Source: JAIQFF01 sp963788505 (lineage in GTDB: Bacteria > Acidobacteriota > Terriglobia > Terriglobales > Acidobacteriaceae). From it: a stretch of DNA of 64,000 nt. How positions within the stretch are numbered: position 1 is the stretch's first letter; each line of letters opens with the position of its first letter. Position numbers and translations under genes: made by a program. The notes under the pieces are model-generated. The model was not told where the DNA came from and did no database searches. It saw nothing but the letters and a program-made list of their open reading frames with translations. Location: the NCBI GenBank assembly GCA_963788505.1, contig CAWBGY010000006.1, forward strand, positions 310,001-374,000, read 5' to 3'. Shown piece after piece: positions 57,571-64,000 of this stretch.

Positions 57571-58641
57571 TTGAAGATACACGATCTCTTGCGTCGCAGC
57601 CTGGTCACACTTTTTGCGGTTTACCTTTTGATGTTTTTTGCCGGCTGCAGTTCCAAGCGCGCCGGCGACGATGTGGCCGCTACCGTGGATGGCCGCAAGA
57701 TCTACCGGGCCGACGTGGAAAAGTACTACCAGAACCAGACTGCCGGTTCCGACCAGGTGCCGGTCGGCGAGCAGGCCACCAGCCTGCGCCTCAGCATTCT
57801 GAAGGAATTGATCGACAATGAGATCCTGATGCGCCGCGCCGGAAAGCTGGGCCTGCTGGCCACCGACGAAGAAGTGGACAGCAAGCTGAACGAAATCAAA
57901 TCGCCCTACACCAAGGAGCAGTTTGAAGCTCGCTTGAAGGAAAAGAAGATCACGGTCGACGACTTCAAGCGCGATTTGCGCCGCTCCCTTACGGTCGACA
58001 AAGTACTGAACAAGGAAATCACGTCCAAGATCAACGTGACGGACCAGGACATTACGAACTACTACAACGCGCATAAGGCGGAATTCAACCTGATCGAACC
58101 GCAGTATCACCTGGCGAGGATCCTGGTGACCACCACCCCCAATCCTCAAGTCCATAATCTTAAGAATGACAAAGCGCAGAATGACGCCGATGCCCGCAAG
58201 AAAATCCAGATGATCATGAATCGGCTGGACAGCGGCGACGACTTCGGGACCCTGGCGATGAATTACTCCGAAGACGCGGAGACTTCCGGCAGTGGAGGCG
58301 ACTTGGGCTTCGCGCCGGAATCTTCCCTGCACAATACCGATCCCGGCACACGCGATGCCGTGGCCAAACTGAAACCCGGACAGTACAGCGGACTGATCCC
58401 GCTCATCAACCCCATGAACAAGCAGATCGCGGGATACCAGATTGTGAAGCTGATTTCAAAGGAACCGGCGGGACAACGCGAGTTGGCCGACCCGCGCGTG
58501 CAGCAGGCCATTCGAACCCAGCTCCGCGACCGTCGCGAACAACTGCTGAAGGCCGCGTACTACGAGGTCCTCCGCGACCAGGCCAAGGTAGAAAACTATT
58601 ACGCCCAAAAAGTCCTGGATGGCAACGGTACCGCCCAGTAG
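57571..58641 (+). CDS. Periplasmic peptidyl-prolyl isomerase lipoprotein (SurA/PpiC type)
   Basis: About 356 residues from TTG 57571, which has GGAGG seven bases upstream; the longer reading (57514) is less likely. Lipobox FAGC puts the lipidated Cys at 26. A SurA-like N-terminal chaperone domain (about 35-170; ATVDGRKIYRADVEKYYQNQ, LKELIDNEILMRRAGKLGLL) is followed by one PpiC parvulin domain (about 190-320; LARILVTTTPNPQVHN, FGTLAMNYSEDAETSGSGGD, LGFAPESSLHNTDPGTRDAV). Probably helps outer-membrane proteins fold; lipid anchor is more like PrsA. Partner DsbA-like gene upstream. Confidence 0.88.
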   Translation: MKIHDLLRRSLVTLFAVYLLMFFAGCSSKRAGDDVAATVDGRKIYRADVEKYYQNQTAGSDQVPVGEQATSLRLSILKELIDNEILMRRAGKLGLLATDEEVDSKLNEIKSPYTKEQFEARLKEKKITVDDFKRDLRRSLTVDKVLNKEITSKINVTDQDITNYYNAHKAEFNLIEPQYHLARILVTTTPNPQVHNLKNDKAQNDADARKKIQMIMNRLDSGDDFGTLAMNYSEDAETSGSGGDLGFAPESSLHNTDPGTRDAVAKLKPGQYSGLIPLINPMNKQIAGYQIVKLISKEPAGQRELADPRVQQAIRTQLRDRREQLLKAAYYEVLRDQAKVENYYAQKVLDGNGTAQ

Positions 58642-58656
58642 GAATCGATCCACCCA

Positions 58657-58808
58657 CCACGAACCCGCGTAGGCCCGGACGCCCTCGTCCGGGCAGGCGA
58701 GCGCAGCTCGCCAGGGTATTGGGTAAGGGTTGGATCCGAACCAGGCAAAAACTGCCGGGCTTCGCCCGGCCGGGCGGGTGAGGGCACCCGCCCCTACGTG
58801 GTTCGTGG
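58657..58808. repeat. 152-bp palindromic element between convergent genes
   Basis: Ends CCACGAACC (58657) and TTCGTGG (58808), with GTAGG / CCTACGTGG pairing inside. Internal hairpins: CCCGGACGCCCTCGTCCGGG, GGCGAGCGCAGCTCGCC, CCGGGCTTCGCCCGG, GGGCGGGTGAGGGCACCCGC plus CC. Another instance of nested palindromes filling a convergent gap. Confidence 0.7.
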
Positions 58809-58825
58809 GGATCAATCGGTGCTCC

Positions 58826-59330
58826 CTACTCCACAATCGCCAGCACATCGCCGGCATTCACCGCCGCGCCCTCACTCACCGATAATTTCAGCACAATCCC
58901 CTTTTTTGGAGATTTGATTTCGTTCTGCATCTTCATCGCTTCGACCACGACCACGCCCTGCCCCGCTTCGACCGGCGAGTTCGCGCTGACCAGAAACCGA
59001 ACCACCTTCCCGGGCATGGGAGCCACCAGGTACCGCGGCCCCTTGCCGGCGTCCCCACGGACCTGGCGACCGCGCAATGATCGCGGGTCAGACACTTCGG
59101 CCGCGTAGGACTGATCGCCAATCCAGATTCGTAGGCCGGATGCCAGTTGCTCGCGCCTGATCTGGTAGACCTTCCCCTCGATCAGGATGGACAGCACGTC
59201 CGGCTGCGACAGCACTGCATCCATCTCGACTTCACGTCCGTCCACAAGACAGCGCCAGCGCCCGGCGGCGCGATCCAGATTGAGATCCACCCGGCGAGAC
59301 TGCTCCGTCGATGGTGACGTCGTAGATCAT
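58826..59330 (-). CDS. Biotin carboxyl carrier-type protein (5' end frameshifted)
   Basis: The carrier part (residues 85-154 from the GTG at 59290) is a clear biotinyl domain: VAPMPGKVVRFLVSANSPVE and biotinylated Lys120 in EAMKMQNE, ending DVLAIVE. The expected beginning MIYDVTIDG lies just upstream in another frame (ATG 59330), and removing one G near 59312 joins it to EQSRRVDLNLDRAAGRW, a normal start. So the real gene is about 167 residues with one indel. It follows the biotin carboxylase gene and probably serves an acyl-CoA or pyruvate-type carboxylase; no carboxyltransferase gene is visible. Confidence 0.9.
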
Positions 59331-59339
59331 TTCGGAATT

Positions 59340-59415
59340 GCGATGGAAAACGGGCGAAGACGCCCGTCCGGCTGCGGACCTTGCAATGACGGGCGAGGAC
59401 GCCCGTCCTCCATCA
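59340..59415. repeat. Pair of GACGGGCGAGGACGCCCGTCC hairpins between the carboxylase genes
   Basis: ACGGGCGAAGACGCCCGT (59350-59367) and GACGGGCGAGGACGCCCGTC (59389-59408) lie within the 93-base gap of the accC-BCCP operon. If transcribed together they would sit between the two coding parts. Confidence 0.65.
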
Positions 59416-59423
59416 AAATCGCG

Positions 59424-60971
59424 CTATGCCAAGCCTTCGGTTCGCGCCGCCTTTCTCCAGGTGGAAATTGCCGGACCAGAATCGGTTGCGCCCATTCCGT
59501 TGTTCAGCGCGGCGGCCTTCGACGTCGAGTCCAGCATCGTAAAGACGCCGGCGGCTATGGCGGCGATGTCCGTAGATCTTTTCCTGGCTTCGTCACCATC
59601 GGCCCCGGCCTGATCCTGCTCTCGAACGGCCGCCATCAGGCGCTCGAGGTATCCGGTATCGATTTCGCCGGAGCGAAAGTTTTCATCCGCCAGGATCCTC
59701 CGGAACAACCCCAGGTTGGTCTTGATTCCAGAGACGAAGTATTCGGAGAGAGCGCGAACCAGCCGGGAAATTGCCTGCTGCCGGTCCTGCCCGTAGCCCA
59801 CCAGCTTTGCCAGCAGCGGATCGTAATCAATGGGCACGGTCCAGCCGGCATACACTCCGCTGTCCAGCCGGATTCCCGGCCCCGCCGGAGTCTGCAGCAT
59901 CTCGATCTTCCCCGGACTGGGGAAAAAATTGTTGTCCGCATCTTCCGCATAGATGCGGCACTCGATCGCATGTCCCCGGATGAGAATGTCTTCCTGCCGG
60001 AACGGCAGCTCCTCCCCGGCCGCGATGCGAATTTGGAGGTCCACGAGATCCAGGCCCGTGACCATCTCCGTCACCGGGTGCTCAACCTGCAGGCGCGTGT
60101 TCATCTCCAGAAAATAGAAATTCTTCTGCTGGTCCACCAGAAACTCGACCGTGCCCGCGTTGCTGTAGTTGGCGGCCTTGGCCACCCGGACGGCAACCTC
60201 GCCCATGCGCCGTCGCATGTCCTCGTCGAGCAGCGGCGAGGGCGCCTCCTCCAGCACCTTCTGATGCCGGCGCTGCAGGGAACACTCACGCTCACCGAGA
60301 TAGACGGTGTGGCCGTGTTCGTCCGCCAGCACCTGCATCTCGATATGCCGCGGGTTCACAATCGCTTTCTCCAGGTACACCTCGCCATCGCCAAAGGCCC
60401 GCTGCGCCTCGCTCTGGGCCGCTTCCAGCGCGGGTTGCAGTTCGTGGGCTGAATGCACCAGGCGCATGCCTTTGCCGCCTCCGCCCGCCGCCGCTTTCAG
60501 CATGACGGGATAGCCGATTTTCGCCGCCACGTCCTTCGCCTGCTGGACGGAATCGAGCGCGCGGGAGGTTCCCGGCACAAACGGCACCCCGGCCTTCTCC
60601 ATCTCCTGGCGGGCCCGGGTCTTTGATCCCATCATTTCCATCGAGGCCGCGGTTGGCCCGATGAACTTTATGCCCGCGTCGGCGCAAGCTTGGGCGAACC
60701 TCGGATTCTCCGAAAGAAACCCGTAGCCGGGATGAATCGCGCCCACGCCGCAGCGCTTCGCGACCACGAGAATTTTGTCGATGTTAAGGTAGGACTCGGC
60801 CGCGGCAGCGGCGCCGATGGGCCAAGCCTCGTCGGCCATTAGAACGTGCAGGGCGGTGCGATCCACGTCGGAATACACCGCAACCGAGAGAATTCCCAAC
60901 TCGCGGCAGGCGCGAATGACCCGGACCGCGATCTCTCCCCGGTTGGCGATGAGAATCTTCTTGAACATCAT
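59424..60971 (-). CDS. accC: Biotin carboxylase subunit (AccC-type)
   Basis: ATP-dependent carboxylation of biotin. 515 residues, ATP-grasp: KKILIANRGEIAVRVIRACR, IHPGYGFLSENPRFAQACAD, KAAAGGGGKGMRLVHSAHEL, EMNTRLQVEHPVTEMVTGLD and the biotin-site YDPLLAKLVGYGQDR. C-terminus has an extra tail of about 70 residues (EQDQAGADGDEARKRSTDIA onward) that is absent in typical AccC (about 450), with low similarity to anything I know. With the downstream BCCP it could be part of acetyl-CoA or a longer-chain acyl-CoA carboxylase. Confidence 0.93.
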   Translation of the reverse strand: MMFKKILIANRGEIAVRVIRACRELGILSVAVYSDVDRTALHVLMADEAWPIGAAAAAESYLNIDKILVVAKRCGVGAIHPGYGFLSENPRFAQACADAGIKFIGPTAASMEMMGSKTRARQEMEKAGVPFVPGTSRALDSVQQAKDVAAKIGYPVMLKAAAGGGGKGMRLVHSAHELQPALEAAQSEAQRAFGDGEVYLEKAIVNPRHIEMQVLADEHGHTVYLGERECSLQRRHQKVLEEAPSPLLDEDMRRRMGEVAVRVAKAANYSNAGTVEFLVDQQKNFYFLEMNTRLQVEHPVTEMVTGLDLVDLQIRIAAGEELPFRQEDILIRGHAIECRIYAEDADNNFFPSPGKIEMLQTPAGPGIRLDSGVYAGWTVPIDYDPLLAKLVGYGQDRQQAISRLVRALSEYFVSGIKTNLGLFRRILADENFRSGEIDTGYLERLMAAVREQDQAGADGDEARKRSTDIAAIAAGVFTMLDSTSKAAALNNGMGATDSGPAISTWRKAARTEGLA

Positions 60972-61186
60972 TCAGGTGGGCGCGAGCGTCCACGCTCATG
61001 CTGTGGTGGCACGGGCCAAATTTTTTGTTTGGTCGGTTTCTTTCGCCCTTTCAGGGCTCCTACGTTTCCCTTTCTCACCCCGGGGCTTGCGCCCCGGGCT
61101 ACACTATTTCGCCGCTTCGCGGCTGATCGCGTGTTGACGACTGACGACTGACGACCGACGACCGACGACTGATGACTGCCCTCAAA
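60966..61186. repeat. Mixed repeat block: GCGAGCGTCC hairpin, GCCCCGGGC palindrome, CGACTGACGAC repeats
   Basis: GGGCGCGAGCGTCCACGCTC (60977 on), CCCCGGGGCTTGCGCCCCGG (61078 on), GCCGCTTCGCGGC (61112-61124) as in the 7727 array, and then CGACTGACGACTGACGACCG at 61138 with two more units. Three repeat families meet in one 220-base gap. No gene. Confidence 0.7.
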
Positions 61187-61190
61187 ATAC

Positions 61191-61221
61191 GAAAGCCTCT
61201 TCTTGCGCAGAAGAGGCTTTC
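61191..61221 (-). terminator. Terminator of the TPR-lipoprotein operon
   Basis: Thirteen-base stem GAAAGCCTCTTCT / AGAAGAGGCTTTC with a five-base loop, 25 bases past the stop at 61246. On the minus strand it is followed by GTATTTTG. A strong stem with a modest U-tract. Confidence 0.75.
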
Positions 61222-61245
61222 GTCAGCTAAAGAATTGCGGACATC

Positions 61246-62067
61246 CTACTTGCTGGGCATGGTGATGCCCTGATTGCCGGGCTGCTTTTCGGCCTTGGCC
61301 TTCTTGGTGGCCATGGTCTTGTCGACCCATTCGTCAGCTGTCTTCAAATCCGCGGCATGTGCGGCCGGGTCATCGCACTGCAAGTCTGCCCGCTCGCGGT
61401 ACAGAAGGTTCAGATAAGCCATGGCATCGTCGTAATCACGCCGCAACTCCAGCGCCTTCTGCAACTCCGCAATTCCATCTTCGATCACGGGCGAGTTCTT
61501 CTCCCGCAGGTCCTCGCAGACCTTCTTGTTGGACTTGTCCTTCATGATCCACTCGTCCGGCTTGAGTCCTGCCTTGGCGCGCTCTTCCATGCGGGGCTGG
61601 TAACTCTGCGTCCAGTCGATGACCGCCACCGAGTAGTAAGGCTCGGGATCGTTGGGGTCGAGATCAATGGCCTTGCGGTAAAACTTCTTGGCGTCCTCAA
61701 ACTTTTTCATCTGCAGGTACAGGTAGGCGATCCCTTTCACGCTGTTGATGTTCTTGGGATCGCGCTCCAGCACCGCCTCGTACTGGTCAATCGCGTTCTG
61801 CCCCATGCGATTGTTGTCCTCGGCGTCGACGCCGGGAATATATTGCTGGGCAAACGCCGTGGCCAAGTAGAGACGCGCATTCAGCAGGCTGGGATCAAGC
61901 GACACTGCCTGCTGGAAGTGGTTGATGGCCTCTTCGTACTTGGCGCTTTTGTACGACTGCACGCCTTTGTTGAGCTGGTCCCGCGCCTTGAGCTTGCTGC
62001 AGCCCGTGGTGGCCAGCAACGCCAACCCGAGCGCCGCCATTGCCAGCATTCGTATGCTTGTTTTCAT
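61246..62067 (-). CDS. TPR-repeat lipoprotein
   Basis: 273 residues. Lipoprotein signal: LALLATTGC, Cys at about 23. TPR motifs about 35-150 (KSAKYEEAINHFQQAVSLDP, AIDQYEAVLERDPKNINSVK, FEDAKKFYRKAIDLDPNDPE) and a further helical repeat (GIAELQKALELRRDYDDAMA). It would be anchored in a membrane and act as a protein-binding scaffold. Last gene of a minus-strand run: TolQ/ExbB, ExbD, ExbD, then this, as in many Tol/Ton clusters of acidobacteria, where a TPR protein may be functionally equal to YbgF. Confidence 0.85.
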   Translation of the reverse strand: MKTSIRMLAMAALGLALLATTGCSKLKARDQLNKGVQSYKSAKYEEAINHFQQAVSLDPSLLNARLYLATAFAQQYIPGVDAEDNNRMGQNAIDQYEAVLERDPKNINSVKGIAYLYLQMKKFEDAKKFYRKAIDLDPNDPEPYYSVAVIDWTQSYQPRMEERAKAGLKPDEWIMKDKSNKKVCEDLREKNSPVIEDGIAELQKALELRRDYDDAMAYLNLLYRERADLQCDDPAAHAADLKTADEWVDKTMATKKAKAEKQPGNQGITMPSK

Positions 62068-62149
62068 TGCGCTGTAAGTCTCCCTTGCCAGAAATCGTCA
62101 GGCTTGCGCTGCTGCCAACGGACGACCCGCACGCGACCGTGCCCAGCGG

Positions 62150-62216
62150 GCGCGGATGGGACGACTGGGCGGACAAACGTCCGCCCCTCCACGGGGTACC
62201 ACAACCTCATTCGGGC
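62150..62216. repeat. GGGCGGACAAACGTCCGCCC hairpin between TPR and exbD
   Basis: A perfect eight-base stem GGGCGGAC/GTCCGCCC with a four-base loop near 62167-62186, resembling the arms of the 17953 element. It lies between the exbD stop and the TPR start on the same strand. Confidence 0.6.
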
Positions 62217-62657
62217 TTAGCCGCCGGCTTCAATCTTGGCCGTGATCAGACCCACTTTATCGACGCCCGACGCATGCGCGATGTCAATTACGTTGGCCAC
62301 ATCAGCAAACGGAACTGCATCGTCGCCCTTGACGAACATCACCTTTTCCGCGCGTGTCTTGAAGATGTCGGTCAAGCGGCCCTGCAGGTTGTCCCAGGTC
62401 GTGTCCTCCTGGTTGATCTTCAGTGCCGGCGGCTGACCTGCTCCCCGGTCGATCAACTGCACCACGATGGTGCGGTCCGGGGTCGTATTCTTGGGCGCAT
62501 TCGGCGGTGGCGGTTGGGGCACCAGTGCATCCAGTCCCTTGGGGGTTAACGGCGTGATCACCATGAAGATGATGATCAGCACCAGCAGCACGTCAATCAG
62601 CGGCGTGACATTCATGTCCGCGCTCTGACCGCCGCCCGATCCCATTGCCATTCCCAT
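62217..62657 (-). CDS. exbD: ExbD/TolR biopolymer-transport protein (A)
   Basis: 146 residues. Short N-terminus, one membrane helix with the proton-path Asp (MNVTPLIDVLLVLIIIFMVI), and a periplasmic domain (IVVQLIDRGAGQPPALKINQ, VMFVKGDDAVPFADVANVID). Works with TolQ/ExbB to convert proton flow into movement of TonB/TolA. The Gly-rich start MGMAMGSGGGQSADMN is unusual. Second ExbD-like gene is directly upstream. Confidence 0.93.
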   Translation of the reverse strand: MGMAMGSGGGQSADMNVTPLIDVLLVLIIIFMVITPLTPKGLDALVPQPPPPNAPKNTTPDRTIVVQLIDRGAGQPPALKINQEDTTWDNLQGRLTDIFKTRAEKVMFVKGDDAVPFADVANVIDIAHASGVDKVGLITAKIEAGG

Positions 62658-62724
62658 AACAGTTCTCCTCGAATGTCTTGGCTACAAATGTCTTGGCTAC
62701 GAACGTCTGGCTACGAACTCCAGG

Positions 62725-63195
62725 CTATTGTCCGCCACTGGGCGGAGCAGCCGGCGGAGCCGGTGCGGCGGTGGTCGCCTTGCGCTGCTCGGTCAGCAGA
62801 CCCAACTGATCCACGCCCGCCGCCCGCACATTGTCCACGACCTCAACCACGGACCCGAACCGGGCGCGCGCGTCCGCCTTAACGAACACCCGCTTGTCCA
62901 CCCGATTGGCCAGGCGGTCCCTGACTTTGCCCGTCAACTGGTCAGCCGGCAGCTTGTCAGTCCCGAAGTAGACGGTACCGTCGCGCATGATCGACACCAG
63001 CAGGGCGTCTTCCTTGTCGGCGTCCGGCATCGCTTCTGGATTATTTACCTTCGCCATGTCCACGCTTACACCGTGCTGCAGCATGGGCGTGATCACCATG
63101 AAGATGATCAGCAACACCAGCATCACGTCCACCATGGGGGTCACGTTGATGTTGGAGTTGACCTTGACTCCCTCGTTCCGCTTATTCAACGCCAT
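62725..63195 (-). CDS. exbD: ExbD/TolR biopolymer-transport protein (B)
   Basis: 156 residues, related to the neighbouring ExbD but divergent. Membrane helix with the conserved Asp (INVTPMVDVMLVLLIIFMVI), periplasmic part (GVSVDMAKVNNPEAMPDADK, VFVKADARARFGSVVEVVDN) and a Pro/Ala tail. Two ExbD proteins with one TolQ are often seen in Myxococcota and Acidobacteriota, where one pair may serve Tol and the other Ton. Shine-Dalgarno AGGAGA about seven bases upstream. Confidence 0.93.
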   Translation of the reverse strand: MALNKRNEGVKVNSNINVTPMVDVMLVLLIIFMVITPMLQHGVSVDMAKVNNPEAMPDADKEDALLVSIMRDGTVYFGTDKLPADQLTGKVRDRLANRVDKRVFVKADARARFGSVVEVVDNVRAAGVDQLGLLTEQRKATTAAPAPPAAPPSGGQ

Positions 63196-63365
63196 AAACT
63201 CACATCTCCTGGGCGGGTTACCCGCAAAATCCGCCCCCCGCTAAGAATGATTCTCAGCGCCTCGGGCTCTCGACCTCACGCCTTCCCTCATGCCTTTGAG
63301 CCTGGCGCCGGGACTTCACCCGGCGCCAGATCAGCCACTCTGAGGTTGCAGCCTGGGGTTTAGGC

Positions 63366-64000
63366 CTAGGAGCGGCGCAATCCTCGCCGCTTCAGGAAGT
63401 AATCAATCAATTCGCTCGACGAGTTATCCATCTCCACGTCGAAGGCTTCCACGCGTCCGGTCAGGTAGTTGAACATCATCACGGCCGGAATGGCTACGAA
63501 GAGTCCGATCGCGGTGGTCACCAGCGCTTCCGAAATACCGCCGGCGACCGCTGCCAGACCGGTGGCTTTTTCGGACTGAATCCCTTTAAACGCGTTGATG
63601 ATGCCGACCACCGTGCCCAGCAGTCCCACGAACGGGGCTGTTGAACCAATGGTTGCCAGGCCGCCCAGGCCGCGCTTCAGTTCGGCGTGAACGATGGCTT
63701 CGGTGCGCTCCAGAGCGCGCTTGGAAGCTTCGATGGTCTCGCCCGGAATCTCGCCGCTTTCCTGGTGCGCCCGGAATTCCATCAAGCCCGAGGTTACAAC
63801 CTTGGCCAGATGGCTTTTCTTGTTGCGCTCTGCAACTTTGATGGCTTCTTCGATCTTGCCATCGCGCAGCGCGCCGGCCACGGCGGGAGCAAACGCACGC
63901 GATTGTTTACGCGCGGCACTGAAGGCCATGGCGCGATCAATCATGACTCCGATTGACCAACCCGACATGACAAACAGAATGATGACCACTGCTTTCGCTG
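63366..64000 (-). CDS. TolQ/ExbB/MotA proton-channel protein (truncated at window end)
   Basis: The frame is open to the last base, so the N-terminus lies outside; at least 211 residues are seen. First visible helix VVIILFVMSGWSIGVMIDRA, then a cytoplasmic domain (AVAGALRDGKIEEAIKVAER), and the paired helices GLGGLATIGSTAPFVGLLGT, VVGIINAFKG and SEALVTTAIGLFVAIPAVMM. The GSTAPFVGLLGTV segment is the classical ExbB/TolQ channel motif. Forms the proton pore with ExbD. Gap to exbD B is 170 bases, same strand. Confidence 0.93.
   Translation of the reverse strand, partial: AKAVVIILFVMSGWSIGVMIDRAMAFSAARKQSRAFAPAVAGALRDGKIEEAIKVAERNKKSHLAKVVTSGLMEFRAHQESGEIPGETIEASKRALERTEAIVHAELKRGLGGLATIGSTAPFVGLLGTVVGIINAFKGIQSEKATGLAAVAGGISEALVTTAIGLFVAIPAVMMFNYLTGRVEAFDVEMDNSSSELIDYFLKRRGLRRS

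Noticed and set aside
1..64000. tRNA, rRNA, insertion sequence or prophage genes
   Set aside because: No T-loop/anticodon-like set, rRNA stretch, transposase, integrase or phage structural gene was recognised; a tRNAscan and IS search would settle it.

Overview
This 64-kb window looks like chromosome from a member of the Acidobacteriota, probably a Koribacter-like Terriglobia. That is inference from gene style: lipid A synthesis through LpxI, many secreted peptidases (M1, M13, M20), winged-helix regulators with a membrane tail, PilZ proteins, GC-rich coding sequence, and dense small palindromic repeats between genes. I saw no rRNA, tRNA, phage, transposase or CRISPR array. Both ends cut through genes: a GT2-type glycosyltransferase at the left and a TolQ/ExbB proton channel at the right.

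Layout. 1-5.5 kb: glycosyltransferase tail, glutamate-semialdehyde dehydrogenase (rocA), a GAF-ANTAR RNA-binding regulator, a small secreted protein, and a PilZ / atypical response-regulator pair. 5.7-9.7 kb: lemA with a DUF2207 membrane protein, a 64-bp tandem repeat array, and a secreted unknown. 9.8-18.9 kb: end-joining DNA ligase without a polymerase domain, ABM-domain protein, Nudix hydrolase, a free-standing small RNA/peptide module on the minus strand (about 12.64-12.94 kb), secreted unknown, esterase-like hydrolase, ubiX, ChaN-family protein, larB. 18.9-24.6 kb: M1 peptidase, BON protein, a marR-rhodanese-doxX block with two identical palindromic operators, DUF5818-like protein, purB. 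24.8-31 kb: ridA, rsh (ppGpp), a frameshifted NAD-dependent epimerase, miaA, membrane-tailed winged-helix regulator. 31-39.2 kb: M13 peptidase, TonB-like protein, Gfo/Idh oxidoreductase, DinB, lpxI, lpxA, fabZ. 39.4-49.2 kb: M20 peptidase, tatA, maf, lepA, glpK, DUF5996, a frameshifted GH20 hexosaminidase. 49.3-58.6 kb: second PilZ, FmdB zinc ribbon, YheT-like hydrolase, a TPM / nucleotidyltransferase-like / lemA / unknown operon, DUF1624 acyltransferase, larE, DsbA-like protein, PpiC/SurA lipoprotein. 58.8-64 kb: biotin carrier and biotin carboxylase, then TPR lipoprotein, two ExbD/TolR and TolQ/ExbB.

How the parts fit. Several blocks serve the envelope: fabZ-lpxA-lpxI for lipid A, TolQ-ExbD-ExbD-TPR and TonB for energy transduction, DsbA-like and PpiC for folding of exported proteins, TatA for export. 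Stress and regulation are covered by RSH, GAF-ANTAR, PilZ/LuxR and MarR. LarB and LarE, 37 kb apart, point to the nickel-pincer nucleotide cofactor.

The most unusual material is non-coding. (1) A promoter - strong Shine-Dalgarno - 19-codon ORF - structured tail - terminator unit stands alone on the minus strand. (2) At least five families of palindromic repeats fill most gaps between genes and sometimes supply the ends of apparent ORFs. (3) Four genes carry probable single-base frame errors, which suggests either an indel-prone assembly or recent decay.
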